The translations under genes were made by a program, and so were the position numbers. Shown piece by piece: positions 1 to 7,749 of a DNA stretch of 13,250 nucleotides. Source of the stretch: Spirochaetota bacterium (GTDB lineage Bacteria > Spirochaetota > Spirochaetia > Treponematales > UBA12059). The first letter of the stretch is position 1. Each line of letters opens with the position of its first letter. The stretch covers positions 1-13,250 of the forward strand of contig JAKLIU010000028.1 in the NCBI GenBank assembly GCA_022709445.1, given 5' to 3'. The notes beneath the pieces were generated by a model that was not told the origin of the DNA, made no database searches, and saw nothing but the letters and a program-made list of their open reading frames with translations.

Positions 1-490
1 TATCGGTAACATCCTTAACTGCGGGGGGTGTCGTTGCCACTGGCTGTGGCGAAGAACTTGCCGCCGGTTTGGGCGCAGGCGCGGGAGCAGCCGATGCCGC
101 GGGGACGGCCGGCGCGACGGGAGCGGGCGGACTGGGTTCGGTCGTCTCGGCGGGAGGGGCTTCGGGAACGGTTTGTTCGACCGGTACCGCTTCCGGCACC
201 TCGCTGGCGGGTTGATCCGCGCCCTCCGGAACGCCCAGGCGCACCACGATGGGGCCGGAGAAATCGCCCAGTTCCTCCACGCGGCAGGTGCCCGCGACCA
301 GGGCAACCAGGGCCCCGAGCGCGTACAGGCCCAGGGCCACGCCCCAGGAGAGCGCGTCGCGCCTGTGCGCCCGGCTCCTGAGCCAGGCCAGCCGGGGATC
401 CGCCCGCTGCACGCCCCGACCGGTCCGCGCGATCGCGGCCTCGCTGCGCGCGAGCAGGGAGCCCCCGCCCGGACGCCCGGCCGGGCTCAA
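1..490 (-). CDS. TonB-like energy transducer, N-terminal part (cut by window edge)
   Basis: About 163 codons read leftward off the window edge, so the C-terminal domain is missing. Seen: a basic N-terminus of about 45 residues, one hydrophobic segment near residues 50-68 (SWGVALGLYALGALVALVAG), then GPIVVRLGVPEG and a long Pro/Ala/Glu-rich tract. This is the TonB plan: one inner-membrane anchor and a Pro-rich arm that spans the periplasm to transmit ExbB/ExbD energy to outer-membrane receptors. The C-terminal receptor-contact domain cannot be checked. The start is TTG at 490-488, overlapping the exbD stop (TTGA), which fits translational coupling. A later start is possible, because the first 30 residues are low-complexity and the anchor would survive a shorter N-terminus. 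The position after exbB-exbD is the main support for the TonB call; a TolA-like protein is less likely. Confidence 0.75.
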   Translation of the reverse strand, partial: MSPAGRPGGGSLLARSEAAIARTGRGVQRADPRLAWLRSRAHRRDALSWGVALGLYALGALVALVAGTCRVEELGDFSGPIVVRLGVPEGADQPASEVPEAVPVEQTVPEAPPAETTEPSPPAPVAPAVPAASAAPAPAPKPAASSSPQPVATTPPAVKDVTD

Positions 491-903
491 GGGGAAGGCT
501 CCCCGGGCCTGGTGGCCAGCCCGACGCCCGTCACGCCGTTCTTCCTGAGCGCGTCCAGCAGGTCCACCACCAGCTGGTACGGCGCCTGCGCGCCGGCTTC
601 CAGCGTGGCCTTCACCTCCGCTGCGTCGCGGCCCTCCAGCTCGGAGGCTATCACCGCCTCGGCTCCGTCGGCCGTGGTCAGGATCTTGTTGACGTAGACC
701 TCCGCGTCCGACACCGCGTAGATGCCCAACTCGGACACGGCGATGGCCTGGGCGCTCCCGGATTCGGGCAGCGCCAGCTCGATGCCGGGAGCCGTCTTGA
801 AGGTGCTGGAAATCATGAAGAAGATGACCAGCTGGAAGACCACGTCGATGAGGGGCGTCAGGTCCACCTGGATGCTCGGCTTGAGCCGCCGTTCTATCAT
901 CAT
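487..903 (-). CDS. exbD: ExbD/TolR-family biopolymer transport protein
   Basis: 138 residues, normal for the family. The N-terminal cytoplasmic stub leads to one transmembrane helix, VDLTPLIDVVFQLVIFFMI (about residues 13-31). D20 sits where the proton-carrying Asp of ExbD lies. The remainder is the periplasmic domain, with the usual IELALPES segment just after the helix. The protein works with ExbB as a proton-driven motor that energises a TonB partner. Its ATG overlaps the exbB stop in an ATGA junction (900-903), and its own stop overlaps the TTG of the tonB-like gene, so the three genes are translationally chained. A second ATG follows directly (MM) and either could serve; GGAG lies about ten bases upstream. 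TolR is the alternative name, but no tolA, tolB or pal gene is visible. Confidence 0.9.
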   Translation of the reverse strand: MMIERRLKPSIQVDLTPLIDVVFQLVIFFMISSTFKTAPGIELALPESGSAQAIAVSELGIYAVSDAEVYVNKILTTADGAEAVIASELEGRDAAEVKATLEAGAQAPYQLVVDLLDALRKNGVTGVGLATRPGEPSP

Positions 904-1538
904 GCGCGCGGTCTCCGGATGGATTCCGTGAACCTGCCCGCGTTGATCATGAGCACCAGCGCGTTCACCTGGTACTCCATCTTGACCAGGATCAGGTTCA
1001 CCTTGCCCACCAGGTAGTTGTAGAAGATGACCGCGGGCACGGCCACCACGATGCCGCCCACCGTGGTGATGAGCGCCTCGGAAACGCCGGCCGCCAGGAT
1101 GGACGGATCGGCCACCGCGCCGAAGCGGCCGAGCACCCCGAAGGCCTCCATGGTGCCGGTGACCGTGCCCAGGAGCCCCAGGAGCGGCGCTATGTGCGCT
1201 ATGGTGCCCAGGGCCGATATGTTGCGCTCCAGCCGCGGCGTCTCCTGCGAGGCCGCGTCCTTGAGCAGTTCCTTCTGTTCCATTTCGGTGTAGCCGCGGT
1301 GCTCGATGCCTGCCTTGATGAGCGCGGACATGGGCGACTCGTTGGTGTCGCAGATGGCCATGGCCTCGTCGTAGTGCCCCTTCTCCACCGAGGCGCGCAC
1401 GCGGGACAGGAGCTTGTCCTCGTCCACGCCGATGCGCCTGAAGTAGAGCAGCCGCTCCACGACTATTGCCAAGCCGACCAGGGACAGGCCCATGATGATC
1501 CAGAGAACCACCCCGCCCTTGACGATGAAATCAACCAT
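900..1538 (-). CDS. exbB: ExbB/TolQ/MotA-family proton channel protein
   Basis: 212 residues with the ExbB/TolQ topology: helix 1 near residues 9-30 (VLWIIMGLSLVGLAIVVERL), a cytoplasmic loop with Cys/Asp/Glu-rich helices, helix 2 near 110-130 (IAPLLGLLGTVTGTMEAF), and helix 3 near 148-175 (GVSEALITTVGGIVVAVPAV). The LLGLLGTVTGTM and ISEAL-type motifs are family hallmarks and line the proton path shared with ExbD. The start is well supported: ATG at 1536-1538 with GGAGG at 1543-1547, five to six bases upstream. A promoter-like TATAAT lies about 70 bases upstream, between this gene and the ABC exporter gene, so the exb-ton cluster may be expressed separately. TolQ is the alternative name, but the Pro-rich third gene favours ExbB. 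Confidence 0.92.
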   Translation of the reverse strand: MVDFIVKGGVVLWIIMGLSLVGLAIVVERLLYFRRIGVDEDKLLSRVRASVEKGHYDEAMAICDTNESPMSALIKAGIEHRGYTEMEQKELLKDAASQETPRLERNISALGTIAHIAPLLGLLGTVTGTMEAFGVLGRFGAVADPSILAAGVSEALITTVGGIVVAVPAVIFYNYLVGKVNLILVKMEYQVNALVLMINAGRFTESIRRPRA

Positions 1539-1609
1539 GATGCCTCCGTTCGCCGCGACCGTCGCTCCACGGAAAAACAGGCCCGGGCGGCCGCGGGATA
1601 CACGGAAGG

Positions 1610-1637
1610 ATTATACCGCTATCGGCAATCCCCGCAA
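1610..1637 (-). promoter_or_regulatory. Candidate promoter for exbB-exbD-tonB
   Basis: On the minus strand, TTGCGG (1632-1637) is followed after 16 bases by a perfect TATAAT (1610-1615). A start near 1603 would give a leader of about 65 bases before exbB. The -35 overlaps the last codons of the ABC gene. The -10 box is perfect, while the -35 matches only in TTG. Confidence 0.5.
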
Positions 1638-3460
1638 GACTCGATGTACTCCACGCTCTGGTGCCTGAAGTAGGTGTCGTAGAGCTCCGCGTAATGGCCG
1701 CCGGATTCCAGCAGCGCCTCGTGGGAGCCCTCCTCCAGGATGCGGCCCTTCTCCAGCACGATGATGCGGTCCGCGAAACGGACGGTGGACAGGCGGTGCG
1801 CTATCACGATGGCCGTGCGGCCAGCCATGACCGTCTCCAGGCCTTCCTGGATCTGGGCCTCGGTGAAGGGATCGACGCTGGCCGTGGCCTCGTCCAGGAT
1901 GAAGAGGGCCGGGTCCTTGAGCAGCACCCGGGCCAGGGCGACGAGCTGGCGCTGGCCCATCGATATGGACGATCCGCGGTGCCCGGTCTCGGTCGCCAGG
2001 CCCAGGGGCAGGTCGTCCACCCAGTCGCCGCGTCCCAGGGATCGGGCGGCTTTCTCCACCTCCTCGTCGCTCGCGTCGGCCCTGGCGTAGCGGATGTTGT
2101 CCGCGATGGTGCCGGGGAACAGGAAGGGATCCTGGGAGACCAGACCGATGACGCCGCGCAGCTCATCCAGGGGCACGGCGCGTATGTCGCGCCCGCCGGC
2201 GGATATGGTCCCGCCCTGGAACTCGTAGAAGCGGCAGAGCAGCTTCACGATGCTGGACTTGCCCGCGCCGGTGCGCCCCACGATGGCCAGCTTCTCGCCC
2301 GGGCGTATGTCCAGGCTGAAGCCGTCGAGCACGGTCTCCTTGTCGGAGTAGGCGAAGTCGACCCCGTCGAAGCGCAGCGGCAGGCCGCCGCCCAGCCGGT
2401 AGCCGGCGAGCGGGGCCGGGGCCGCGTCGTCCCTGGGCAGGACCTGCCTGACCCTGGGCTCGCGGTCTATGAGGCTGAACACGCGCTCGGCCGCGGCCAG
2501 GCCGTCCTGCAGCTGGCTCCAGAAGCTGGCCACGTTGAGCATGGGCCACCAGAAATAGCCCACCGCCTGCATGAACAGGAACCACTCGCCCAGGGTGACC
2601 GCGCCGGCGCGCACGGATTCGCCGCCCGCGTAGGCGATCATGCCGTTGCCCAGGCCTGCGGCTATGGCGACCACCGGGAAGATGAGCTGCATGACTATGC
2701 CCCTGCGCAGGTGGAAACGGTAGGAAAGCCGGTTGTCGGCCTTGAAGCCGTTCCACAGCGAGCGCTCCCGCCTGAAGGCCTTGGCCACCGAGATGCCGGC
2801 TATGGATTCCTGGATGCGCGCGTTCACCTCGGCGGTGACCCGCTTGGCGTTCTGCGTCACGAAGCGCGCCAGCTTGCGGAAGCCCAGGGCAGCCAGCACC
2901 GCGACCGGCGTCATGGCCAGGAGCAGCAGGGAGAGCTTCCAGCTGATGGACGCGAGGTAGGCGAAGAAGAACACGATGAGCGTCAGCTGCGACAGGAGGT
3001 CCGCCACCAGCCCGATGATGTTGGCGAAATCCTCGGTGTCCGTGGTGATGCGGCTGACCACCTTGCCCGAGCTGTTCTCGTCGTAGAAGGACAGGTCGTG
3101 CGACATGGCCCGCGCGAAGGCGTCCGAGCGCAGCCGCCAGATGGTGTCGCCCACCACCCGGCCGGACAGGTAGTGCCTGGCGAAGTTGAAGAGCCACTCC
3201 ACCACGCCGAAGCCGACCACGGCCAGGGCAAGCAGGACCAGGGTGCCTGCCGCCGAGCTGAGGGCGGCCGCGTCCAGGGACCAGGCTATGACCACCTGGG
3301 CCGCGAACTCGGACAGCGACGCGGCCGCCAGGACCAGTCCGACCAGGACGAGCCTGGCCTTGAAGGGCCTGAAATACGCGCCTATCCGCCGGAGCAAGTC
3401 GCGATCCGAATATTTCCTGTCGTATGCCTCGGACTCGAGGCCGTCCATGACGAATCCCAT
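1619..3460 (-). CDS. ABC exporter half-transporter, catalytically intact subunit
   Basis: 613 residues: a six-helix transmembrane domain (about 30-330) fused to an ATPase domain (about 365-600), the type I exporter plan, acting in the inner membrane. Visible: Walker A GRTGAGKSS from G395, Q-loop VSQD, a variant signature ISMGQ (499-503) in place of LSGGQ, Walker B LFILDE with D523 and catalytic E524, and switch His in VIAHRLST. ATG at 3458-3460 lies one base after the upstream gene's stop (TGACATG), with AAGGTG inside that gene as ribosome site, so the two are coupled. Its partner has the opposite defect (canonical signature, missing Glu), which is the pattern of heterodimers such as TM287/288, LmrCD or BmrCD. 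Substrate unknown: drugs, lipids or peptides are all possible. A second Met (residue 5) is a possible start. Confidence 0.9.
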   Translation of the reverse strand: MGFVMDGLESEAYDRKYSDRDLLRRIGAYFRPFKARLVLVGLVLAAASLSEFAAQVVIAWSLDAAALSSAAGTLVLLALAVVGFGVVEWLFNFARHYLSGRVVGDTIWRLRSDAFARAMSHDLSFYDENSSGKVVSRITTDTEDFANIIGLVADLLSQLTLIVFFFAYLASISWKLSLLLLAMTPVAVLAALGFRKLARFVTQNAKRVTAEVNARIQESIAGISVAKAFRRERSLWNGFKADNRLSYRFHLRRGIVMQLIFPVVAIAAGLGNGMIAYAGGESVRAGAVTLGEWFLFMQAVGYFWWPMLNVASFWSQLQDGLAAAERVFSLIDREPRVRQVLPRDDAAPAPLAGYRLGGGLPLRFDGVDFAYSDKETVLDGFSLDIRPGEKLAIVGRTGAGKSSIVKLLCRFYEFQGGTISAGGRDIRAVPLDELRGVIGLVSQDPFLFPGTIADNIRYARADASDEEVEKAARSLGRGDWVDDLPLGLATETGHRGSSISMGQRQLVALARVLLKDPALFILDEATASVDPFTEAQIQEGLETVMAGRTAIVIAHRLSTVRFADRIIVLEKGRILEEGSHEALLESGGHYAELYDTYFRHQSVEYIESCGDCR

Positions 3461-3461
3461 G

Positions 3462-5222
3462 TCACACCTTCGCGAACAAGCGGCGGTAGTCTTCCGACTC
3501 CGCCAGGAGCTCCTCGTGGCTGCCCTGGGCGGCCAGCCGGCCGGCCTCCAGGAGCAGTATGCGGTCCGCCCAGCGTATCTGCGACAGGCGGTGCGTGATC
3601 AGGAACGTGGTGCGCCCCTCGCCCGCCCGCCGCATGGCCTTCTGGATCTCGTCCTCCGTGCGCGAATCCACGGCGCTGGTGGAGTCGTCCAGGATGAGTA
3701 TGCGCGGGTCGGCAATGAAGGCCCGCGCGATGGCGAGGCGCTGCTTCTGCCCGCCGGAGAGGGTCACGCCCCGGTCGCCCACCATCGTGCCGTATCCGTC
3801 CTGGAACTCCGTGATGAACTGGTGAGCCTGGGCCTCGCGGGCCGCGCGCTCGATATCCTCGTCGCTCGCGCCGTCCCGCCCGAAGGCGATGTTGTCCCGG
3901 ATGGACTTGCCGAACAGGAACACGTCCTGTTCCACCGACGCGGTCTGGGAGCGCAGGCTCTCCAGGTTCCACTCGCGCACGTCCACCCCGTCCACCAGCA
4001 CCGACCCGGAGGCCGCGTCGAACACCCTGGTCACCAGGCGCACCAGGCTGGTCTTGCCCGAGCCGGTGCGCCCGACTATGGCCACGCTCTGTCCCGGCTC
4101 GACGGTGAACGACACGTTCCTGAGCACCGGCGGCCCGTCCCCGAAGCCGAAGCTGACGTCGCGGAACTCGACCCGGCCCTTCACCGGCGCGCTCCGCCCG
4201 GCGCGGTTCTCGTCCAGGTCCGTATGGGCGTTGATCGACTCAAGCACGCGGCCGGCGCTGGAGAAACCCATCTGGAACAGGTTGAAGGAAAACAGGGAGA
4301 TGAAGGTGGTGAAGCGGAAGGCGTTGTACAGCATCATGTAGCCCACCGCCTGGCCCACGGAAATCTCGCCGGCCTTCCACAATATGAGAGCGTGCAGGAA
4401 GCCGGCGCCCCAGGCCACGGCGAAGGCGAGCAGGGGCCAGTACCGGCCCTCCACCTTGGCCACCTTGATGTACAGGTCGCGCAGCCTCCCGGCGGCCGCC
4501 GCGAACTTCCCGCCTTCCCTGGCCTCGCCCAGGTTGGCCTTGACGGTCTCTATGCCCTCCAGGGCGTCCGCCAGCCCGGAGTTCATCTCGCCAAAGCGCT
4601 CGCGCTGCTCGTCGGTCAGCGGGTTGAGGGTCTTGTTGTAGCGGAGCACCGTCAGCGCAAGCGCCCCGATGAACAGGACCGGCACCAGGAGGAGGCGCGG
4701 GTCGATCAGCGCGACCATGACCAGCGGCACCACCGTGGTGAAGGCGGAATCCATGATGAGCGCCAGGCCGGGACTGAACATGAGGTTCAGGAAATGAACG
4801 TCGTTGGTGGCCCGCGCCATCAGGTCGCCCACCTTCTGGCTGGAATGGAAGGCCTGGCTCTTGCCGATGAGCGACTCGAAGAGCTCGGCCCGGGCGTCGC
4901 GCTCGATCTTCTGCGCCACCAGCTCGAAGGACATGTTCCGGCCTATGCCCGTCACGCCCTGCAGGAGCGCGGCGCCCGCGATCGCCAGCGCGACCGCCAG
5001 GAGGTCGGCGCCCGTCCACCCGGGCTTGGCCAGCACGTCGAAACCGCTCCCCACGAGCACCTGTATGCCCGAGTACCCTATGTTGTTGCCGAGGGAGAAC
5101 ACCGCGGCCAGCACGGGCAGCCAGGGGTAGCGCATCAGGTGGGAGAGTATCCAGCGCCCGGGGGAGCGGGTGTCGTAGCGGAACGACTCGCCCGAGCGGA
5201 ATTCTGCGGAAGCGTGGGACAT
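3462..5222 (-). CDS. ABC exporter half-transporter, degenerate-site subunit
   Basis: 586 residues with a transmembrane domain (about 25-330) and an ATPase domain (about 350-586). Visible: Walker A GRTGSGKTS from G384, a canonical signature LSGGQ (488-492), Walker B ILILDD with D512 and Asp rather than Glu at 513, and ITHRLS with the switch His. Asp in place of the catalytic Glu marks the degenerate-site subunit of a heterodimeric exporter. The next gene supplies the intact Glu, and this one supplies the good signature. ATG at 5220-5222 has GAGGTGAG a few bases upstream. Upstream is the radical SAM gene, 55 bases away, with a promoter-like sequence in the gap. I cannot tell the substrate. If the radical SAM neighbour is a maturase, a modified peptide is one option. 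Confidence 0.9.
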   Translation of the reverse strand: MSHASAEFRSGESFRYDTRSPGRWILSHLMRYPWLPVLAAVFSLGNNIGYSGIQVLVGSGFDVLAKPGWTGADLLAVALAIAGAALLQGVTGIGRNMSFELVAQKIERDARAELFESLIGKSQAFHSSQKVGDLMARATNDVHFLNLMFSPGLALIMDSAFTTVVPLVMVALIDPRLLLVPVLFIGALALTVLRYNKTLNPLTDEQRERFGEMNSGLADALEGIETVKANLGEAREGGKFAAAAGRLRDLYIKVAKVEGRYWPLLAFAVAWGAGFLHALILWKAGEISVGQAVGYMMLYNAFRFTTFISLFSFNLFQMGFSSAGRVLESINAHTDLDENRAGRSAPVKGRVEFRDVSFGFGDGPPVLRNVSFTVEPGQSVAIVGRTGSGKTSLVRLVTRVFDAASGSVLVDGVDVREWNLESLRSQTASVEQDVFLFGKSIRDNIAFGRDGASDEDIERAAREAQAHQFITEFQDGYGTMVGDRGVTLSGGQKQRLAIARAFIADPRILILDDSTSAVDSRTEDEIQKAMRRAGEGRTTFLITHRLSQIRWADRILLLEAGRLAAQGSHEELLAESEDYRRLFAKV

Positions 5223-5245
5223 GGGCTCACCTCGTCACAGCGGAG

Positions 5246-5274
5246 AATCTACCGCGAAACGGCCGGCGCGCCAA
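5246..5274 (-). promoter_or_regulatory. Candidate promoter for the ABC exporter pair
   Basis: On the minus strand, TTGGCG (5269-5274), 17 bases, TAGATT (5246-5251). Each box matches consensus in four of six positions and the spacing is ideal. It would start transcription about 17 bases before the first exporter ATG. It lies in the 55-base gap after the radical SAM gene; chance matches of this quality are common. Confidence 0.35.
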
Positions 5275-5277
5275 CGG

Positions 5278-6249
5278 CTATCCGCGCGGATGCCTGCAGA
5301 GCCAGTCGCAGAAGAAGCACATGTCCGCCGTCTTGCCCGGGAAACGCCTGCCGGCGGTCTCCAGCCCCTGCCGGTGGGCGTTGAGGCCGGTCTCGTAGCA
5401 GGCGCGTACGTGGGCGTTTTCCGCGGCGGCCGCGCAGAGGACAGCGTAACCGTCGCTCATGGTGCCCAGGATCAGCTGCTCGTTCTCGTTGGCGAAGCCG
5501 CAGCACGCCGCCACGCTCCCGTCCGGGTGCACGTAGAACACGTTGCCGGGGCCGGCGCAGAAATCGTCCTCGAACCAGCGGGGCGAGCCCCAGGAGCCCT
5601 CGTCAGCGCCGGCCGAGCGGGGGGAACGCAGGATGGGGATGCGCAGGGTGGCGCCGTCCTCGTACCGATCCCCGGGCGCGTCCCCGGCCGGGCCATCCGC
5701 CCTCACGATGGCCAGAGGCTCGCCGTCGTCTTCTTCCAGGGTCCCGCCCAGCAGCCCGGCCAGTTCGCGCAGGCCGGCCATGTAGCGTGCGTCGTCCGGC
5801 GAGCGCACGGAGAGGATCTCCACGCAATCCTTGCGGTCCCAGAGCTCGAACACCGCAGAAATGAAGGCGGCCATGGTGCGCGGGTCGCGCCCGTGGTATG
5901 CGTCGTGGCTCAGCCCGAAGGTGCCGTCGAAGCCCGCGTCGCGCAGCCCGGCAAGGGTCGAGCGCAGCTGCCGCTCGTCCTTCCACCAGGCGCCGTTGGT
6001 CATGAGCCTGTCGAAGAGCATGCCCAGGTCGACGGCCGCCTTGCACACCGCCGAGAGGAAGGCGGGGGCCAGGAAGGGTTCCCCGCCGGAAAAGCCCACG
6101 CGCTCGATGCCTCCGTCGCGGCAGCTTTCCAGGAACGCGACCGCCTGGCCGGCCGGCAGCTCGCCGCGGCCACGGGAAACGCGGCAGTGCGGGCACGCGA
6201 GGTTGCAGCGCCCGGTGGGGGCGAAAATCACTTCTTCCGGGTGGAACAT
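5278..6249 (-). CDS. Radical SAM protein with SPASM/Twitch-like C-terminal cluster domain
   Basis: 323 residues. The N-terminal core has the cluster motif C15-x3-C19-x2-C22 (CNLACPHC) for the 4Fe-4S that cleaves S-adenosylmethionine, and GGEP (55-58) for SAM binding. The C-terminal part has C231-x12-G244-x4-C249 (with C250), matching the first half of the SPASM pattern, and C311-x2-C314-x3-C318 at the end, so at least one extra iron-sulfur cluster is likely. Families with this build (PqqE, anSME, RiPP maturases) mostly modify peptides or proteins; the exact substrate is not recognisable. It sits 42 bases after trkH and 55 bases before an ABC exporter pair. No precursor-peptide gene fits in either gap. 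A 12-base palindrome lies just upstream of the ATG, and no strong ribosome site is obvious. Also possible: a stand-alone enzyme unrelated to the exporter. Confidence 0.85.
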   Translation of the reverse strand: MFHPEEVIFAPTGRCNLACPHCRVSRGRGELPAGQAVAFLESCRDGGIERVGFSGGEPFLAPAFLSAVCKAAVDLGMLFDRLMTNGAWWKDERQLRSTLAGLRDAGFDGTFGLSHDAYHGRDPRTMAAFISAVFELWDRKDCVEILSVRSPDDARYMAGLRELAGLLGGTLEEDDGEPLAIVRADGPAGDAPGDRYEDGATLRIPILRSPRSAGADEGSWGSPRWFEDDFCAGPGNVFYVHPDGSVAACCGFANENEQLILGTMSDGYAVLCAAAAENAHVRACYETGLNAHRQGLETAGRRFPGKTADMCFFCDWLCRHPRG

Positions 6250-6254
6250 CCCAC

Positions 6255-6266
6255 GAGAGTACTCTC
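6255..6266. repeat. 12-base palindrome at the radical SAM translation start
   Basis: GAGAGTACTCTC is perfectly self-complementary and lies five bases from the ATG of the radical SAM gene, over the place where a ribosome site would be. It could be an operator or a small hairpin that affects initiation; it may also be chance. Confidence 0.35.
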
Positions 6267-6291
6267 CCTCGGCCCGCCCGTCCAGCCGTCC

Positions 6292-7749
6292 TCAGCGGCG
6301 CCAGAACGAGCGGGTGAACAGCACCAGGACGGTGTAGATCTCCAGGCGGCCCAGGAGCATCGCGAAGGACAGCCATGCCTTGATCCAGTCCGGGAAGAAC
6401 GAGTACGTGAACGCCGGCCCCACGCGGCCGAATCCGGGACCTATGTTGCCCAGGGTGGCCAGCGTGGCGCTGATGCCGGTCAGGATGTCGAAACCGCCGA
6501 CGGCCACCACCAGGGTCGACACGACGATGGTGCCGGAATAGAGGAAGACCATGGCCGCGATGTCGTAGACTATGTTCTTCTTGAGGTAGCGCCCGTCCAC
6601 GAACACGCCGAACAGCCCGCGCGGGTTCAGGAGGTACTTCATCTCCGACAGGCCCATCTTGAACATGGTGACCAGGCGTCCGACCTTCATGCCGCCCGCG
6701 GTGGAGCCGGCGCTGCCCCCCACGAACATGAGCGCGAACAGGACGGCCTGCGAGAGCGCGGGCCATTTGAGGTAGTCGGCCGTGGCGAAGCCCGTGGTCG
6801 TCAGGATCGAGGAAGCCTGGAACGCCGCGAAGCGGACGGATGTCGCGACGTCCGCGTAATTGCCGTGGGCCAGCAAATCGCCCGCGATCACCGCGGTGGA
6901 CGCGGCGAAGATGAACAGGTAGGTCTTGAACTCGGAATCCCTGAACAAGGGCTTGAAGTCTCCGCGGAGCAGGCGCCAGTGGATGGAGAAGTTCATGCCG
7001 GCCAGGAACATGAACACGGTTATGACGATGTCGATGTAGCCCGACCGGTAGGCTCCCACGCTCAGGTTGCGGGTGGAGAAGCCTCCGGTTGCCATGGTGG
7101 CGAACGAGTGGGTGACGGCATCGAGCCAGTCCATGCCCCCGAACATCAGCAGGACGATCTGGATCACGGTCAGCCCCAGGTAGATCAGCCACAGGATCTT
7201 GGCGGTCTGCGAGAGACGGGGAGTGAACTTGTCCACGGACGGGCCGGGGGCTTCGGCCTCCATCAGGGTCCGCCCGCCCAGGCCCAGGAGCGGGAAGACC
7301 GCCACCGCCAGCACCACGATGCCCATGCCGCCGATCCAGTGCGTGGCGGCGCGCCAGAGCAGGATGCAGCGTGGCAGGATCTCTATGTCGTCGATGACGG
7401 TTGCGCCGGTGGTGGTGAGGCCGGACATGGTCTCGAAGTACGCGTCGGCGAAGCCGGGAAGCGCGCCGGAGAGCATGTAGGGGAGCGCGCCCAGCGCCGC
7501 CGAGAGCGCCCAGCCGAGGGTCACGAACAGGTAACCGGTCCGCGGGGAGAGGCTGGGCTTGGCGTGCGCCTTCGCCGAGACGACGGAGAACGCCAGGAGG
7601 CCAGCGCCGAGGCCGACCGATGGGCCGAACGCCTTCCAGGCCACGGCGGCTTCCCCGAGGAACAGCCCCGCGACCAGGCAGGCCGCCATGAACCCCGCCA
7701 CGATGGACAGGAGGATGGCCAGGGCCCTGAGCAGGGACTTAGTCTCCAA
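6292..7749 (-). CDS. trkH: Trk/Ktr-type potassium uptake channel subunit
   Basis: 485 residues of strongly hydrophobic sequence with the four pore loops of TrkH/KtrB: TTTGAT (G115), ATGGFS (G222), TTTGFA (G320) and NIGPGF (G437). The single conserved Gly of each loop forms the potassium selectivity filter. GGSAGSTAGGMK (344-355) is the gate-region glycine-rich segment of the third repeat. The protein imports K+ across the inner membrane under control of the TrkA ring encoded just upstream. The chosen start is TTG at 7747-7749, overlapping the last 11 bases of trkA. An ATG start exists only at residue 21 and would cut into the first helix. The ribosome site is weak (GGGGG about six bases upstream), so translation probably depends on coupling to trkA. 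Confidence 0.93.
   Translation of the reverse strand: METKSLLRALAILLSIVAGFMAACLVAGLFLGEAAVAWKAFGPSVGLGAGLLAFSVVSAKAHAKPSLSPRTGYLFVTLGWALSAALGALPYMLSGALPGFADAYFETMSGLTTTGATVIDDIEILPRCILLWRAATHWIGGMGIVVLAVAVFPLLGLGGRTLMEAEAPGPSVDKFTPRLSQTAKILWLIYLGLTVIQIVLLMFGGMDWLDAVTHSFATMATGGFSTRNLSVGAYRSGYIDIVITVFMFLAGMNFSIHWRLLRGDFKPLFRDSEFKTYLFIFAASTAVIAGDLLAHGNYADVATSVRFAAFQASSILTTTGFATADYLKWPALSQAVLFALMFVGGSAGSTAGGMKVGRLVTMFKMGLSEMKYLLNPRGLFGVFVDGRYLKKNIVYDIAAMVFLYSGTIVVSTLVVAVGGFDILTGISATLATLGNIGPGFGRVGPAFTYSFFPDWIKAWLSFAMLLGRLEIYTVLVLFTRSFWRR

Noticed and set aside
1661..3598. Very long open frame on the plus strand across the ABC exporter genes
   Set aside because: It is antisense to genes with clear motifs. 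Its translation is Gly/Ala/His/Gln/Arg-rich without any domain, as expected from GC-rich codons read on the opposite strand.
3186..5384. Long plus-strand open frame opposite the exporter genes
   Set aside because: No ribosome site, no recognisable fold and shadow-type composition; it crosses two real gene boundaries on the other strand.
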